Assembly (NCBI RefSeq): GCF_001984155.1
Contig: NZ_MTQO01000043.1
Coordinates: 1-64,000 of the forward strand
DNA from: Actinosynnema sp. ALI-1.44
Lineage (GTDB): Bacteria; Actinomycetota; Actinomycetes; Mycobacteriales; Pseudonocardiaceae
Direction of reading: 5' to 3'
Length of the DNA: 64,000 nucleotides
Position numbers and translations under genes: made by a program. This document shows positions 1 through 8,136 of this stretch, one piece after another. Every line of letters starts with the position of its first letter. Position 1 is the stretch's first letter. The notes below the pieces were generated by a model. That model did not search any database, was not told the DNA's origin, and was given only the letters and a program-made list of their open reading frames with translations.

Positions 1-149
1 TGTCTGATTGCTTTGCGCTGTTGGTTGCGTTGGAGTGCGGTTTCCGGCCAGGGGTTCGGTTTCCGGCGCTGGGTGCACTGTGTTGGTTACCTACCAGCCC
101 GTTGTGTGCTGGTTCAAAGTCCCTGTCAGAAGGTGGTGACGTGCCGGTT

Positions 150-290
150 GGGGTTGGGGCCCATGTTCCGTTTCACGCTCGGCGATCTGTGGGTCGATTC
201 CCATACCGCTCAACTCAGCACGGTGGCGGGCAGAGTCATAGGCGCGGTCGGCATAGCTTGGGCCTGGCCGGGACAACGCGTATTCCCAGC
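150..290 (-). pseudogene. IS5-family transposase remnant
   Basis: On the minus strand the reading contains YADRAYDSARHRAEL followed shortly by IDPQIAERETEHG. This strongly resembles the late catalytic block of IS5-type DDE transposases, where a DRGYD-like motif is followed by an I-x-P-x-I-A-x-R-x-x-x-H-G stretch. The usual continuation (a VVERTF-type motif) is not readable because the frame breaks after the HG and reaches a stop near position 90. Neither an intact N-terminal half nor terminal inverted repeats are visible, so this is a scrap of an element and not a mobile one. The family call rests on motif recall. Confidence 0.5.
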
Positions 291-380
291 GGACAGTCGG
301 GCAGCTTGAGCCAGGAATTCCCACTACCGCCCTGGAAGCGTCGGGATGAACAATCCTCTCACCTTCAGGTAGGGGAGCAG

Positions 381-1086
381 TCAAGTTAGGGCATAGGCGG
401 CCATGTCCGCGGCCTTCGTTCGGCGGTCGTATTCGGACACCAGTCCCGGCCAGTTGCTGACCACGCGTCCGGACGCGGTCCGGTACCAACTGCCGCGCGA
501 CGTCCAGACGGTGCCGTCGAGCCGTCGGCGCATCTCCTCGTCGAAACGTTCGGCGACGTCGGCGCGTACCTCCAGCGCCTGCCCCGGTGACAGGCGGCCG
601 ACCAGGTCGGCGATGTACCGGGCCTGACGTTCGATCATGTGGATGAAGGACCCGGCGCCGAGGTTCGTGTTCGGGCCGTACATCAGGAACAGGTTCGGGA
701 ACCCGGGTACCGCGATGCCCAGGTACGCCCGCGCGCCGCCTGCCCACGGCCCCGAGCGCAGGAACAGCAAGGAAACCCGTTGGATCAGACCGGCGATGGC
801 CGCGTTGCCGACCAGGCCCGTGGTCAGCAGTTCGCCCAGCGCCCAGATCCCGGCGCGACCGGCCAACTGGATCTGCGGGACCGCGCGGAACAGCCCGTGG
901 TGCCACTGGCGGTACTGCCGGTCGGGCTTCGGCAACAGGTACGGCGCGGTGCGCTGGAACACCGTCAGCTAATCCACCTGTGGCTGAATGCGTGGCACGA
1001 ACTGGATCGCGCTGGCCCCGGTGCCGATCACCGCGACCCGTTCCCGATCCCGGCGAACCCGACCCGATGATGCCGACCGTGGTCAT
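381..1086 (-). pseudogene. Flavin-containing / Baeyer-Villiger monooxygenase pseudogene
   Basis: The last 193 codons (962 to 381) read as the C-terminal half of a class B flavoprotein monooxygenase: VFQRTAPYLLPKPDR, then FLMYGPNTNLGAGSFIHMIE. Upstream in the same frame comes VAVIGTGASAIQFVPRI, the second (NADPH) Rossmann motif, ending at an in-frame TAG near 968-970. Further upstream an ATG at 1086 begins MTTVGIIGSG, the first (FAD) Rossmann motif, but in another frame; restoring one T after GGGTCGGG would give GSGFAGIG. The two GxGxxG motifs, normally about 170 residues apart, are almost adjacent. The gene therefore has a frameshift, a large internal deletion and a nonsense codon. It lies 9 bp downstream of the DUF2993-like gene. 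Confidence 0.85.
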
Positions 1087-1095
1087 CCAGTGACG

Positions 1096-1872
1096 TTAAC
1101 CCGCGTTGTCCCGTCCGGGGAATTGCGGCAGCGTGAGTGTCGCGGCGGTGGTGGCCAGCCACGTCAGCAGGTCGGTCAACGGGATCTTCTCGTGCCACCG
1201 TTCGGCCTGCCCGCGCAGCACGAGTTCGCCCGCGCCGAGGTCGATCCCGGTCAGCCGCAGGCCGCGGGGCAGGTCGGGGATCTCGACGAGCGCCGGCCGC
1301 AGCCGTTCGACGCCGCGCACCCGCATCGACCCCAGCTGCAGGGCCTTCGGGCGCAGGTGCACGCCCTGCTCGACGACGACGGGTTCGACTTCGAGGTGGC
1401 CCCAGGTCCGTCGGCGCGCCCAGCGCACCCGCATGACGCTGTCGTGGTCGATGTCGACGACGAGATCCGGCTGCACCTCGGCGACTTTGGCCCGCACGAC
1501 GTCGGCCGTCAGGGTGATCGCCACGTCGACGTCACCGGCCATCACGCTCGGCGACGGCAGGGACTGGAACCGCAGGTCGCTCGCGGTGATCGCGAGCCGG
1601 TGCACCGGCGTGCCCGGCCAGGCCACGTCCCGGGCGAGAAACCAGACCCCGGGCACCTGGCCGAGCGCGAGCCCGACCGGGTCGACCTCGGCGTCGATCT
1701 CGACCGGGGTGAGCGTGACGTCCGCGTCGCCGACGCGCACGGTCAGCTCACGGCCGACGACGCGGTCACCCGCGGCGCGGACGGCGGCCTGCAGCACCGC
1801 CGCCGGACTGCCCGACACGAGGGCTTTCCCCGCGGCGAGCAGTCCTTCCAGCTCGCGCCACGGCCATGTCAC
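1096..1872 (-). CDS. DUF2993 (LmeA-like) family protein
   Basis: 258 aa, GTG start. The C-terminal half carries the repetitive beta-rich pattern of DUF2993 proteins (LRLTGIDLGAGELVLRGQAE), a family that includes mycobacterial LmeA, a phospholipid-binding cell-envelope protein involved in mannan lipid maturation. Unlike typical LmeA I see no N-terminal signal peptide or membrane helix; the protein begins MTWPWRELEG and looks soluble, so a cytoplasmic or peripheral lipid-binding role is more likely here. The start overlaps the stop of the upstream 55-codon gene by 4 bp (GTGA), implying translational coupling. Family assignment is moderately secure; the substrate is unknown. Confidence 0.65.
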   Translation of the reverse strand: MTWPWRELEGLLAAGKALVSGSPAAVLQAAVRAAGDRVVGRELTVRVGDADVTLTPVEIDAEVDPVGLALGQVPGVWFLARDVAWPGTPVHRLAITASDLRFQSLPSPSVMAGDVDVAITLTADVVRAKVAEVQPDLVVDIDHDSVMRVRWARRRTWGHLEVEPVVVEQGVHLRPKALQLGSMRVRGVERLRPALVEIPDLPRGLRLTGIDLGAGELVLRGQAERWHEKIPLTDLLTWLATTAATLTLPQFPGRDNAG

Positions 1873-2036
1873 TCGGCCGGTTCCTCGGACTTCTCGCGCC
1901 GGGCGACCGGGCGGATCCTGACCACACCGGAGTCCAGGTCCAGCGGGCCGTGCTCGAACCGCTCGCCGTCGCCCTGGTCGTCCGAGCTCTCCTTGCGGAT
2001 CTTCGGGGCGCCGAAGAGCTCTCCGAACTGTGCCAT
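1869..2036 (-). CDS. Small acidic hypothetical protein
   Basis: 55 aa starting MAQFGELFGAPKI and ending in a charged tail (RREKSEEPAE). The open frame extends further upstream, but the extension overlaps the divergent gene at 2095 and has low-complexity, shadow-like composition, so the ATG at 2036 is preferred. A purine run (GTAGGGGA) lies directly upstream, with unusually short spacing. The stop overlaps the start of the DUF2993-like gene by 4 bp, so the two form an operon. I do not recognise a domain; the protein is hydrophilic, with no signal peptide or membrane helix. Confidence 0.6.
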   Translation of the reverse strand: MAQFGELFGAPKIRKESSDDQGDGERFEHGPLDLDSGVVRIRPVARREKSEEPAE

Positions 2037-2094
2037 TCCCCTACGGTAGCCGCACTCGCGGTTGTCGGGCAGCTCGCCGGGGTACCCGCGCTGG

Positions 2095-2595
2095 ATGGAC
2101 GACTTCGAGTTACTCCACCAGGCCAGGGCAGGTGCCCGCGAACTGGTCACGGTGGCCAGGCAGGGGGACACCACCGGAGTCTTCGACGTTCTGCGCAAAC
2201 TCACCGGCAGCGACGACATCGCCGGCGCGGACACGCGCCTGGTCGTCGGCCAGCTCGTGTCCGCGTCGGCGCAGATGATGCTGCTGCGCGTCGGTGCTCA
2301 GCCGCAGGACGTCACGTACGCCGTCGACCTGCGCGACGACGACGAGTTCGCGGTGCCGATCGACGAGCTCGAACCGCCGCTGCGCGCCACGGTCCGGGCT
2401 CTGCTCGCCCAGCTCAACGGGCGGCCGGACGAAGCGGACTTCCAGCTCGACCTGGCCTTGTGCGAGCAGACGGTGCCGACCACGCTGGACGTGGTCGTGC
2501 ACTCGCTGCTGTGGACCATCGGGTTGCTGGAGTGGTGCGAAGCCGAAGCCCAGTCGCCGCCCGAATGGCTGTCCGCCAACAGTTCACTCAACTGA
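2095..2595 (+). CDS. Hypothetical helical protein
   Basis: 166 aa from ATG 2095 (MDDFELLHQARAG); an in-frame TTG at 2062 would add 11 residues but is less likely. The sequence is acidic and predicted mainly helical, with an even spread of leucines, no signal peptide, no membrane segment and no recognised catalytic motif. It is divergent from the small acidic protein/DUF2993-like operon, with about 58 bp between start codons, so both promoters must share that gap. No function is assigned. Confidence 0.7.
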   Translation: MDDFELLHQARAGARELVTVARQGDTTGVFDVLRKLTGSDDIAGADTRLVVGQLVSASAQMMLLRVGAQPQDVTYAVDLRDDDEFAVPIDELEPPLRATVRALLAQLNGRPDEADFQLDLALCEQTVPTTLDVVVHSLLWTIGLLEWCEAEAQSPPEWLSANSSLN

Positions 2596-2601
2596 CAGCT
2601 C

Positions 2602-3768
2602 TCACCTGACGGCCCTGACGATCTCCGCGTAGGTCCTGGTGGACGGCAGGTGGGCGAGCAGGTGCCGGACCGAGCGGTCGGCGAAGCGCCGATCCTCCGC
2701 GCCGACCGCGTCGAGCGCCGACTGGATCTGATCGAACACGTAGTTCAACGAGCCCATCGCGGTGCCGCGAAAATCCGCGAGTCCCACCCTCGGCAGCTCA
2801 CCCCCGTTCGCCCGGTAGCCCGCCACCAGCGCCCGAGCGCCGGTCGCGTTGATCCCGCCGTCGGGATTGACCACCCAGCTCGCGAGCGCCTGCGCCACTT
2901 CCCACTCCGGCGGCAACCCGCTGGCGTGCTCCCAGCCCGTCACGACCAGCTGGTCGCCTTCTCCGACACGGACATTGCCCGGGGTGATGTTGTTGTGGCA
3001 CAGCACAGGCGCCGATGTCGACGTGCCGTGCCCGACGGACTCCAACTCGACCAGTGTGGGAATCGCCGCGGCGAGTGCCGCGGACCAGTCCGCGCCCTTG
3101 CTTTCCGCGATCCGGACCACGTCCGGCCAGCTCGTGGTGGTCAGCCGCTCGGCGTTCCACGGGCAGATGTCGGCCGCGGGGAACCGCAGCGCGTGCAGGG
3201 CCGCCAGGATCTGGCCGACCTGGTGGGTGACAGTGGCCCGGACCGGGGCGGCCAGGGTCGGGCCCGAGTGCATCCAGTGGTAGACGCGCCACAGGTTGCC
3301 GCCGAGTGGTTCCTGCGCGGCACCACCGGTACTCCGGACCGGGTGCGGCAGCAGCACGCCTGCCCGTGCCGCGGCTTCCTGGAACCGGGTGTTGTCCTCG
3401 CCGTCGGTGACCGGATACACGTGGTCGACGGTGGACGGCACGAACCGGCCGCGTTCGGTGTCCACCACCCAGCGCCTGCCGACCTCGGTGGGCCGGGACA
3501 GCGACCGCATCGGCCCGGCCACGTCACCGAGGCCGAACCGGGTGGCGATCAGCTGGGCGAGTTCGGGGGCCGCGACGTCAGCGTGGCCCTGTCCGCGGTC
3601 GACCTCGGCTTTCAGCTCGGTCCACGTGCGGAACCCGTACTGGCGCGCGAGCGACGCCTGCGCGTCGGACAGCGACGTGGCGGGGTCGATGTCCCGCAGA
3701 CCGGCGAGCAGGTCCTTGGCCTGGCGGCGCAGGTGGTCGAGATGGGGGTTGTCGGGCAATGTCCTCAT
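2602..3768 (-). CDS. Aminoglycoside phosphotransferase-fold protein with altered catalytic motif
   Basis: 388 aa. Residues 1-65 (LPDNPHLDHLRRQAKDLL, then ARQYGFRTWTELKAEV) match the ankyrin-associated helical segment often fused to small actinobacterial enzymes. The rest follows an APH/choline-kinase fold: a nucleotide-lobe region with TVDHVYPVTDGEDNTRFQEAA, a hinge WMHSGPTL, and LCHNNITPGNVRVG where active members have HxDxxxxN. The catalytic Asp is Asn here, and the metal-binding D of the following VxDW motif reads VTGWEHA. The fold is well supported but phosphotransfer activity is doubtful; it may be a pseudokinase or act through a different residue. It converges on the 2095 gene with 6 bp between stops. 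Confidence 0.7.
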   Translation of the reverse strand: MRTLPDNPHLDHLRRQAKDLLAGLRDIDPATSLSDAQASLARQYGFRTWTELKAEVDRGQGHADVAAPELAQLIATRFGLGDVAGPMRSLSRPTEVGRRWVVDTERGRFVPSTVDHVYPVTDGEDNTRFQEAAARAGVLLPHPVRSTGGAAQEPLGGNLWRVYHWMHSGPTLAAPVRATVTHQVGQILAALHALRFPAADICPWNAERLTTTSWPDVVRIAESKGADWSAALAAAIPTLVELESVGHGTSTSAPVLCHNNITPGNVRVGEGDQLVVTGWEHASGLPPEWEVAQALASWVVNPDGGINATGARALVAGYRANGGELPRVGLADFRGTAMGSLNYVFDQIQSALDAVGAEDRRFADRSVRHLLAHLPSTRTYAEIVRAVR

Positions 3769-3974
3769 CGGGTGTTCGCACCTCGTTCGACGCCCGGACT
3801 CGCACGGGCGGAGCGGGGCACGGGCGACTCGGTCCGTCGCCTGCCGACCTGGGACAACGGGGTGGCTTCGAGCCTTCCGGCGAGTCGCGGCGCGTACCCC
3901 ACGCGCTGCGTGCAGGCTAACCGCACCCGCCGGAAGGCTGTCAAGCCGTGTCGTCGGCTACCAGGACTGGAGCA

Positions 3975-4190
3975 TCAGTAGGCGCGGTGATCGGGAGCGC
4001 CCGGGCGGCCCTTGACCTTGGTGACCGCGTTCTGGATCTGGGCGTGGTACTTGCCCTTGGTCTGCTTGTCGACGAACTGGCCTGCCTTGTCGGCCATCCT
4101 CGCGACCTTCTCCGGGTTCTTGCGCGCGTACCGGCGTGCGGCCTCCGCCGCGCCGGCCAGCACGGTCAGCTTTCGGAACAGTCGGGCCAT
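3975..4190 (-). CDS. Rv0909/MT0933-like antitoxin-family small protein
   Basis: 71 aa, basic, helical. The segment DKAGQFVDKQTKGKYHAQI matches the DKxTGGKYxDQI-type core of the MT0933 antitoxin family (Rv0909 in mycobacteria), and an upstream KNPEKVARMADKAG repeat is typical. ATG at 4190 is preceded by GAAAGG at good spacing. In mycobacteria the partner is a separate toxin gene; none is evident next to this gene (the neighbours are the APH-fold protein and an NlpC/P60 hydrolase), so it may be an orphan member doing something other than toxin neutralisation. Confidence 0.65.
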   Translation of the reverse strand: MARLFRKLTVLAGAAEAARRYARKNPEKVARMADKAGQFVDKQTKGKYHAQIQNAVTKVKGRPGAPDHRAY

Positions 4191-4466
4191 GGTGAACCTT
4201 TCGCAAGCGGGTGCTTCCGTCCTGACAACGTCCGGGATACCCACTCCGGTTCCGGTCAAATCGCCCGTTCGGCCGTCATGATCAGGCCGGTTGGTGCAGC
4301 ACAATCGGGTGCGAAGAGTAGTCGCCCGACACACAGAGTCAGTGAGATCGACTTCACACGGTCCGCAGACCGGATCTGGCACTCTGATCTCCGGTGGCCG
4401 GTGTCCTTCGCCGGCGAGATCCGGAACAATGACGCGGGCGACGTCGGTGAGACGAGGGGGAGACCT

Positions 4467-5534
4467 GTGGGCGTGCTGGTTCGGTCGGGTGGCTGGAGAG
4501 GTGCCTTGGTGCGCAGGGTTGTCCTCGCCGCGCTCGGGACCCTGATCGCCGGTCTGCTGAGCGCGGTTCCCGCTTCCGGAGACGAGGAAGCCGAGCAGCC
4601 GACCACGGTGGCCGGGCTCCTCGGCTACTACAAGGACCTGAGCAACAAGGCCGAACGCGTCAACGAGGACCTGCTGCGCATCCAGGGGGAACTGGAGGCC
4701 AAGCGCCAGGAGTCCAAGGACGCGGGCGGTCGCGCGGACTCCGCCCGCAAGCAGGCCGACGACTTCCGTGCCAAGGTCAACCAGGCCCACCAGGACAAGT
4801 CACGGGTGGACTCGCTGCTCTCGCCGTCGGGCGACCTGAACGCGATGAACGCCTTCCTGACCGGCAGCAGCCGTGACGACGTGGTGAGCAGGATGCGAGC
4901 CGCGAGCATGGCCTCGCAGCTCAGCGGAACCGCGGCGGAGCAGGGCCGCAAGGCCGTCATCGACATGGAACGCGCAGCCAAGGACGCCGCGGCGGCGCAG
5001 AACGAAGTCCGCCGGACCGAAGCGGTGCTGGAAGCGGGCGCGGCCCAGGTGCAGCGCCGCCGCGACGAGCTGGTCAAGCAGATCGAGCAGGTCAAGGGCG
5101 TGATCGATCGGCTGACGCCCGAGCAGAAGGCGATGCTGGCCGACAACGGCGACAGCCCGAGCAGCGTGCAGATCCCGCACGGTGACGTCGGTGCCGTACT
5201 CCGGTACGCCCTCGGGAAGATCGGCAGCCCCTACGTGTGGGGCGCGGTGGGACCGGACACGTTCGACTGCTCCGGCCTGATGATGACCGCCTACCGGGTC
5301 GCCGGGGTGAACCTGCCGCGCGTCTCGATCCAGCAGTCGGCCGTCGGCCAGGCGATCCCGCGCTACCAGGTCCGCGCGGGCGACATGATCTTCTACTTCA
5401 GCCCGGTGCACCACGTGGCCATGGCGATCGACGGCAACCGCGCCGTGCACGCCCCGAGCTCGGGGCAGAACGTCAAGATCGCCCCGATCGACTCGATCGG
5501 CCCGGTCACGGTCATCCGCCGGGTGATGAACTAA
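4467..5534 (+). CDS. Secreted NlpC/P60 peptidoglycan endopeptidase with coiled-coil
   Basis: 355 aa. GTG at 4467 follows GGGGGAG, giving an N-terminal region with positive charges, a hydrophobic core (LAALGTLIAGLLSAVPAS) and a likely signal peptidase site. Residues about 45-235 form a long charged coiled coil. Residues about 245-355 are an NlpC/P60 domain: Cys268 in TFDCSGLM, the His pair at about 315-316 in SPVHHVAMAID, and a third polar residue at the NRAVHAPSSG turn. The architecture is that of RipA/RipC-type D,L-endopeptidases that cleave stem peptides at the septum; the coiled coil usually inhibits or localises the enzyme. A strong hairpin follows the stop. Confidence 0.92.
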   Translation: MGVLVRSGGWRGALVRRVVLAALGTLIAGLLSAVPASGDEEAEQPTTVAGLLGYYKDLSNKAERVNEDLLRIQGELEAKRQESKDAGGRADSARKQADDFRAKVNQAHQDKSRVDSLLSPSGDLNAMNAFLTGSSRDDVVSRMRAASMASQLSGTAAEQGRKAVIDMERAAKDAAAAQNEVRRTEAVLEAGAAQVQRRRDELVKQIEQVKGVIDRLTPEQKAMLADNGDSPSSVQIPHGDVGAVLRYALGKIGSPYVWGAVGPDTFDCSGLMMTAYRVAGVNLPRVSIQQSAVGQAIPRYQVRAGDMIFYFSPVHHVAMAIDGNRAVHAPSSGQNVKIAPIDSIGPVTVIRRVMN

Positions 5535-5542
5535 GTCGTGGC

Positions 5543-5578
5543 CCCATGTCCGGCCGGTGAGGTGCGGGCGGACATGGG
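5543..5578. terminator. Bidirectional hairpin terminator
   Basis: Perfect 10-bp arms CCCATGTCCG / CGGACATGGG with a 16-nt loop lie between the convergent NlpC/P60 and ROK genes, 8 bp after one stop and 9 bp before the other. No U-tract is present, as is usual for GC-rich actinobacterial terminators. Confidence 0.75.
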
Positions 5579-5587
5579 AAGCAGTGG

Positions 5588-6784
5588 CTAGACGGCGACG
5601 GTCGCGGTGATGAACGGGTCCGGGTCGGCGACGATGGCCCGGACGGCGGACGCCGCGGCGCCGCGGACGGCTGCCTCCGTGCCCAGTGTGGACGGCAGGA
5701 TTCGTAACTGTGACCAGGTCGCGCTGACCACACGTGTGGTCAGCTCGTCCAGCAGCAGGTCGTGCAGCCATGGCTCGATCCGGGCGTAGGTGCCGCCCAG
5801 CACGATCGTCGGCACGTCCAGCAGGTTGACCACAGTGGACAACGCGGTGCCCAGCCACCTGGCCACCGAGCGGGTCGCGGCCAGTGCCTTGCGGTCGTTG
5901 CCCCGCAACCGGTCCACCAGCGCGTCCACGTCCGGTGCGCCTGCTTGGCGCAGGATCGTGTCCTGGCCCGCCATGGCCTCCAGGCAGCCCCTCGCGCCGC
6001 AGGAACACTGCGGGCCCTTTGAGTCCACCGGCAGGTGGCCGACCTCGCCGCCGAATCCGCGGACGCCCTCGAACAGCACGCCGTCCATCACGATGCCCGC
6101 GCCGATCCCGATCTCCCCGGACACGTGCACGAAGTCGCGCAGTTCGCCGGGGTCACCGTGGTCGCCGCCCCACATCTCGCCGAGCGCGGCGAAGTTGGCC
6201 TCGTTGCCGACCATGATGGCCGTGTCGCCCAGGTCGACCCGGTCACGCAGTTCCGCCTGGACGTCCACGTCCCGCCACCCGAGATTCGGTGCTGTGCGCA
6301 GGAAACCCGTTGCCGACTCGACCAGCCCCGGCACGGCGACGCCCACGCCGCCCACCTGCGCGGGCAGTTCCGTGACGGTGGTGCGAATGGCTCGGGCCAC
6401 TTTGGCCAGCACCCGGTTGGCCGGTTGGGCGCGGTTGTCGACCGGTTTGATCCGCTGACTGGCGACCGAACCGGTCAAATCGACCAAACAGGTCGCGATG
6501 TAGTCGACGCCGATTTCCACGCCCAGTCCGTGCGGACCTGCGGGGGACAACGACAACGTGGTGCCGCGCCTGCCTGGCCCGTCGCGTCGTGCGGGTTCGC
6601 CGTCGACGACGAGGTCCGCGGCGATGGCCCGGTCGACGAGGCTGGACACGGTGGCCTTGGTCAAGCCGGTCCGAGCGGCGACACCCGCGCGGGAAATACC
6701 AGGGGAATCGGCGATCGCGCCGAGCACGAGCGCTGAGTTGTGCCGTCGGACAGTGTGCTGTCCGGCTGGCTTCGGCTGTGTCAC
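5588..6784 (-). CDS. ROK-family transcriptional repressor (XylR-like)
   Basis: 398 aa. The N-terminal winged helix (VRRHNSALVLGAIADSPGISR, then TGLTKATVSSLVDRAI) is followed by a ROK sugar-kinase fold beginning LGVEIGVDYIATCLVDL. The zinc-binding block reads CSCGARGCLE, the classic ROK CxCGxxGCxE motif. It is divergent from the xylose isomerase gene with about 106 bp between starts, the arrangement of actinobacterial xylose regulons, so it probably represses xylA and is released by xylose. The effector is inferred from context only. Confidence 0.88.
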   Translation of the reverse strand: MTQPKPAGQHTVRRHNSALVLGAIADSPGISRAGVAARTGLTKATVSSLVDRAIAADLVVDGEPARRDGPGRRGTTLSLSPAGPHGLGVEIGVDYIATCLVDLTGSVASQRIKPVDNRAQPANRVLAKVARAIRTTVTELPAQVGGVGVAVPGLVESATGFLRTAPNLGWRDVDVQAELRDRVDLGDTAIMVGNEANFAALGEMWGGDHGDPGELRDFVHVSGEIGIGAGIVMDGVLFEGVRGFGGEVGHLPVDSKGPQCSCGARGCLEAMAGQDTILRQAGAPDVDALVDRLRGNDRKALAATRSVARWLGTALSTVVNLLDVPTIVLGGTYARIEPWLHDLLLDELTTRVVSATWSQLRILPSTLGTEAAVRGAAASAVRAIVADPDPFITATVAV

Positions 6785-6845
6785 GCCGCCATGCTAGTGG
6801 CTGGTCCGCGAACGGGTGGGTTGCTTCGCCAGTGTGCCGCAGATA

Positions 6846-6862
6846 AGTTCAGGCATCGAACT
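6846..6862. promoter_or_regulatory. Candidate ROK operator
   Basis: An inverted repeat AGTTC-N7-GAACT sits between the divergent ROK regulator and xylA, 29 bp before the xylA GTG. It is the only clear dyad in the gap. Arms are only 5 bp, so this is a candidate. Confidence 0.4.
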
Positions 6863-6890
6863 ATTGATGGCTCGAGCCCGGGGAGACGCC

Positions 6891-8060
6891 GTGAACGAAC
6901 AACCCACACGCGCGGACAAGTTCAGCTTCGGCTTGTGGACCGTGGGGTGGCGGGCGGTCGACCCGTTCGGCGAGGCGACGAGGCCCGCGCTCGACCCGGT
7001 CGAAGCCGTGCGCCGGTTGGCCGAACTGGGCGCGTACGGCGTCACGTTCCACGACGACGACCTGATCCCGTTCGGCGCGGACGACACCGAGCGTGACCGT
7101 CAGATCCGCAGGTTCAAACAGGCACTGGCGGACACCGGCATGGTGGTGCCGATGGCCACCACGAACCTGTTCACCCACCCCGTGTTCCGCGACGGCGGCC
7201 TGACGAGCAACGACCGTTCGGTCCGCCGGTACGCGCTGCGCAAAGTCATGCGCAACATGGATCTCGCCGCGGAACTCGGCGCGGAGACCTATGTGCTGTG
7301 GGGTGGCCGTGAGGGGTCGGAGACCGACGCGGCCAAGGACGTCGCGGCGGCGATGGACCGCTACCGCGAAGGCATCGACACGCTCGCCCAGTACTCGATC
7401 GACCAGGGCCACGGCCTGAAACTGGCGCTCGAACCCAAGCCGAACGAGCCGCGTGGTGACATCTTCCTGCCGACGATCGGGCACGCGCTGGCGTTCATCT
7501 CGACGCTGCACCACCACGAGATGGTCGGCCTCAACCCGGAGGTCGGCCACGAGCAGATGGCCGGGCTGAACTTCGTGCACGGGATCGGTCAGGCGTTGTG
7601 GCAGGGCAAGCTGTTCCACATCGACCTCAACGGCCAGAAAGGCCCGCGCTACGACCAGGACCTGATCTTCGGCCACGGCGACCTGCTGTCCGCGTTCTTC
7701 CTCGTCGACCTCCTGGAGAACGGCGGTTACGAAGGCCCGCGCCACTTCGACTACAAGCCGTTGCGCACCGAGGACAGCGACGGTGTCTGGGCGAGCGCCG
7801 CCGCGAACATGCGCAGCTACCTGTTGCTGCGTGAGCGGGCTCGTGCCTTCCGTGCGGACCCGGCGGTGCAGGACGCGCTGGCGGCGTCCCGTGTCCCGGA
7901 ACTGTCGGTGCCGACGCTGTCGCCGGGGGAGACGCCCGCGGACCTGCGCGCGGACACCTCGGCGTACGAGGACTTCGACCCGGACAAGGCGGCCGAGCGC
8001 GGTTACGGTTTCGTGCGCTTGTCGCAACTCGCCGTGGAACACGCGCTCGGCGCCCGCTGA
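6891..8060 (+). CDS. xylA: Xylose isomerase
   Basis: 389 aa from GTG 6891, preceded by GGGGAG at good spacing; the more upstream in-frame start gives a non-homologous extension. It matches the length and sequence of the short actinobacterial class of D-xylose isomerases (about 387 aa): [10 protein letters not shown] at the N-terminus, [13 protein letters not shown] with the catalytic His, [19 protein letters not shown] with the metal-binding Glu, [17 protein letters not shown], and FHIDLNGQ with further metal ligands. It converts D-xylose to D-xylulose in the cytoplasm using Mg/Mn/Co. No xylulokinase gene is adjacent. A divergent ROK gene is the probable regulator. Confidence 0.97.
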   Translation: MNEQPTRADKFSFGLWTVGWRAVDPFGEATRPALDPVEAVRRLAELGAYGVTFHDDDLIPFGADDTERDRQIRRFKQALADTGMVVPMATTNLFTHPVFRDGGLTSNDRSVRRYALRKVMRNMDLAAELGAETYVLWGGREGSETDAAKDVAAAMDRYREGIDTLAQYSIDQGHGLKLALEPKPNEPRGDIFLPTIGHALAFISTLHHHEMVGLNPEVGHEQMAGLNFVHGIGQALWQGKLFHIDLNGQKGPRYDQDLIFGHGDLLSAFFLVDLLENGGYEGPRHFDYKPLRTEDSDGVWASAAANMRSYLLLRERARAFRADPAVQDALAASRVPELSVPTLSPGETPADLRADTSAYEDFDPDKAAERGYGFVRLSQLAVEHALGAR

Positions 8061-8102
8061 GAACAATCACCCGGCCGCGCGTGGGGAACTTTGGGCGCCC
8101 GA

Positions 8103-8126
8103 TGCCGGTAAGTGGCCTTCACGGCA
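8103..8126. terminator. Imperfect palindrome after xylA
   Basis: TGCCG...CGGCA arms with a partly matched interior (TGCCGGTAAG / CTTCACGGCA) occupy the 76-bp gap between the convergent xylA and desulfurase-like genes. It is plausible as a shared terminator, though weaker than the other hairpins in the window. Confidence 0.4.
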
Positions 8127-8136
8127 CATCCAGGGC

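Noticed and set aside
91-1086. Long minus-strand open frame of 331 codons
   Set aside because: Only its first residues are homologous to anything (monooxygenase N-terminus); the rest is the wrong frame of the pseudogene and the transposase remnant.
3948-4466. N-terminal extension of the NlpC/P60 frame
   Set aside because: Overlaps the antitoxin-like gene and lacks homology; GTG 4467 has a strong ribosome-binding site and directly starts a signal peptide.
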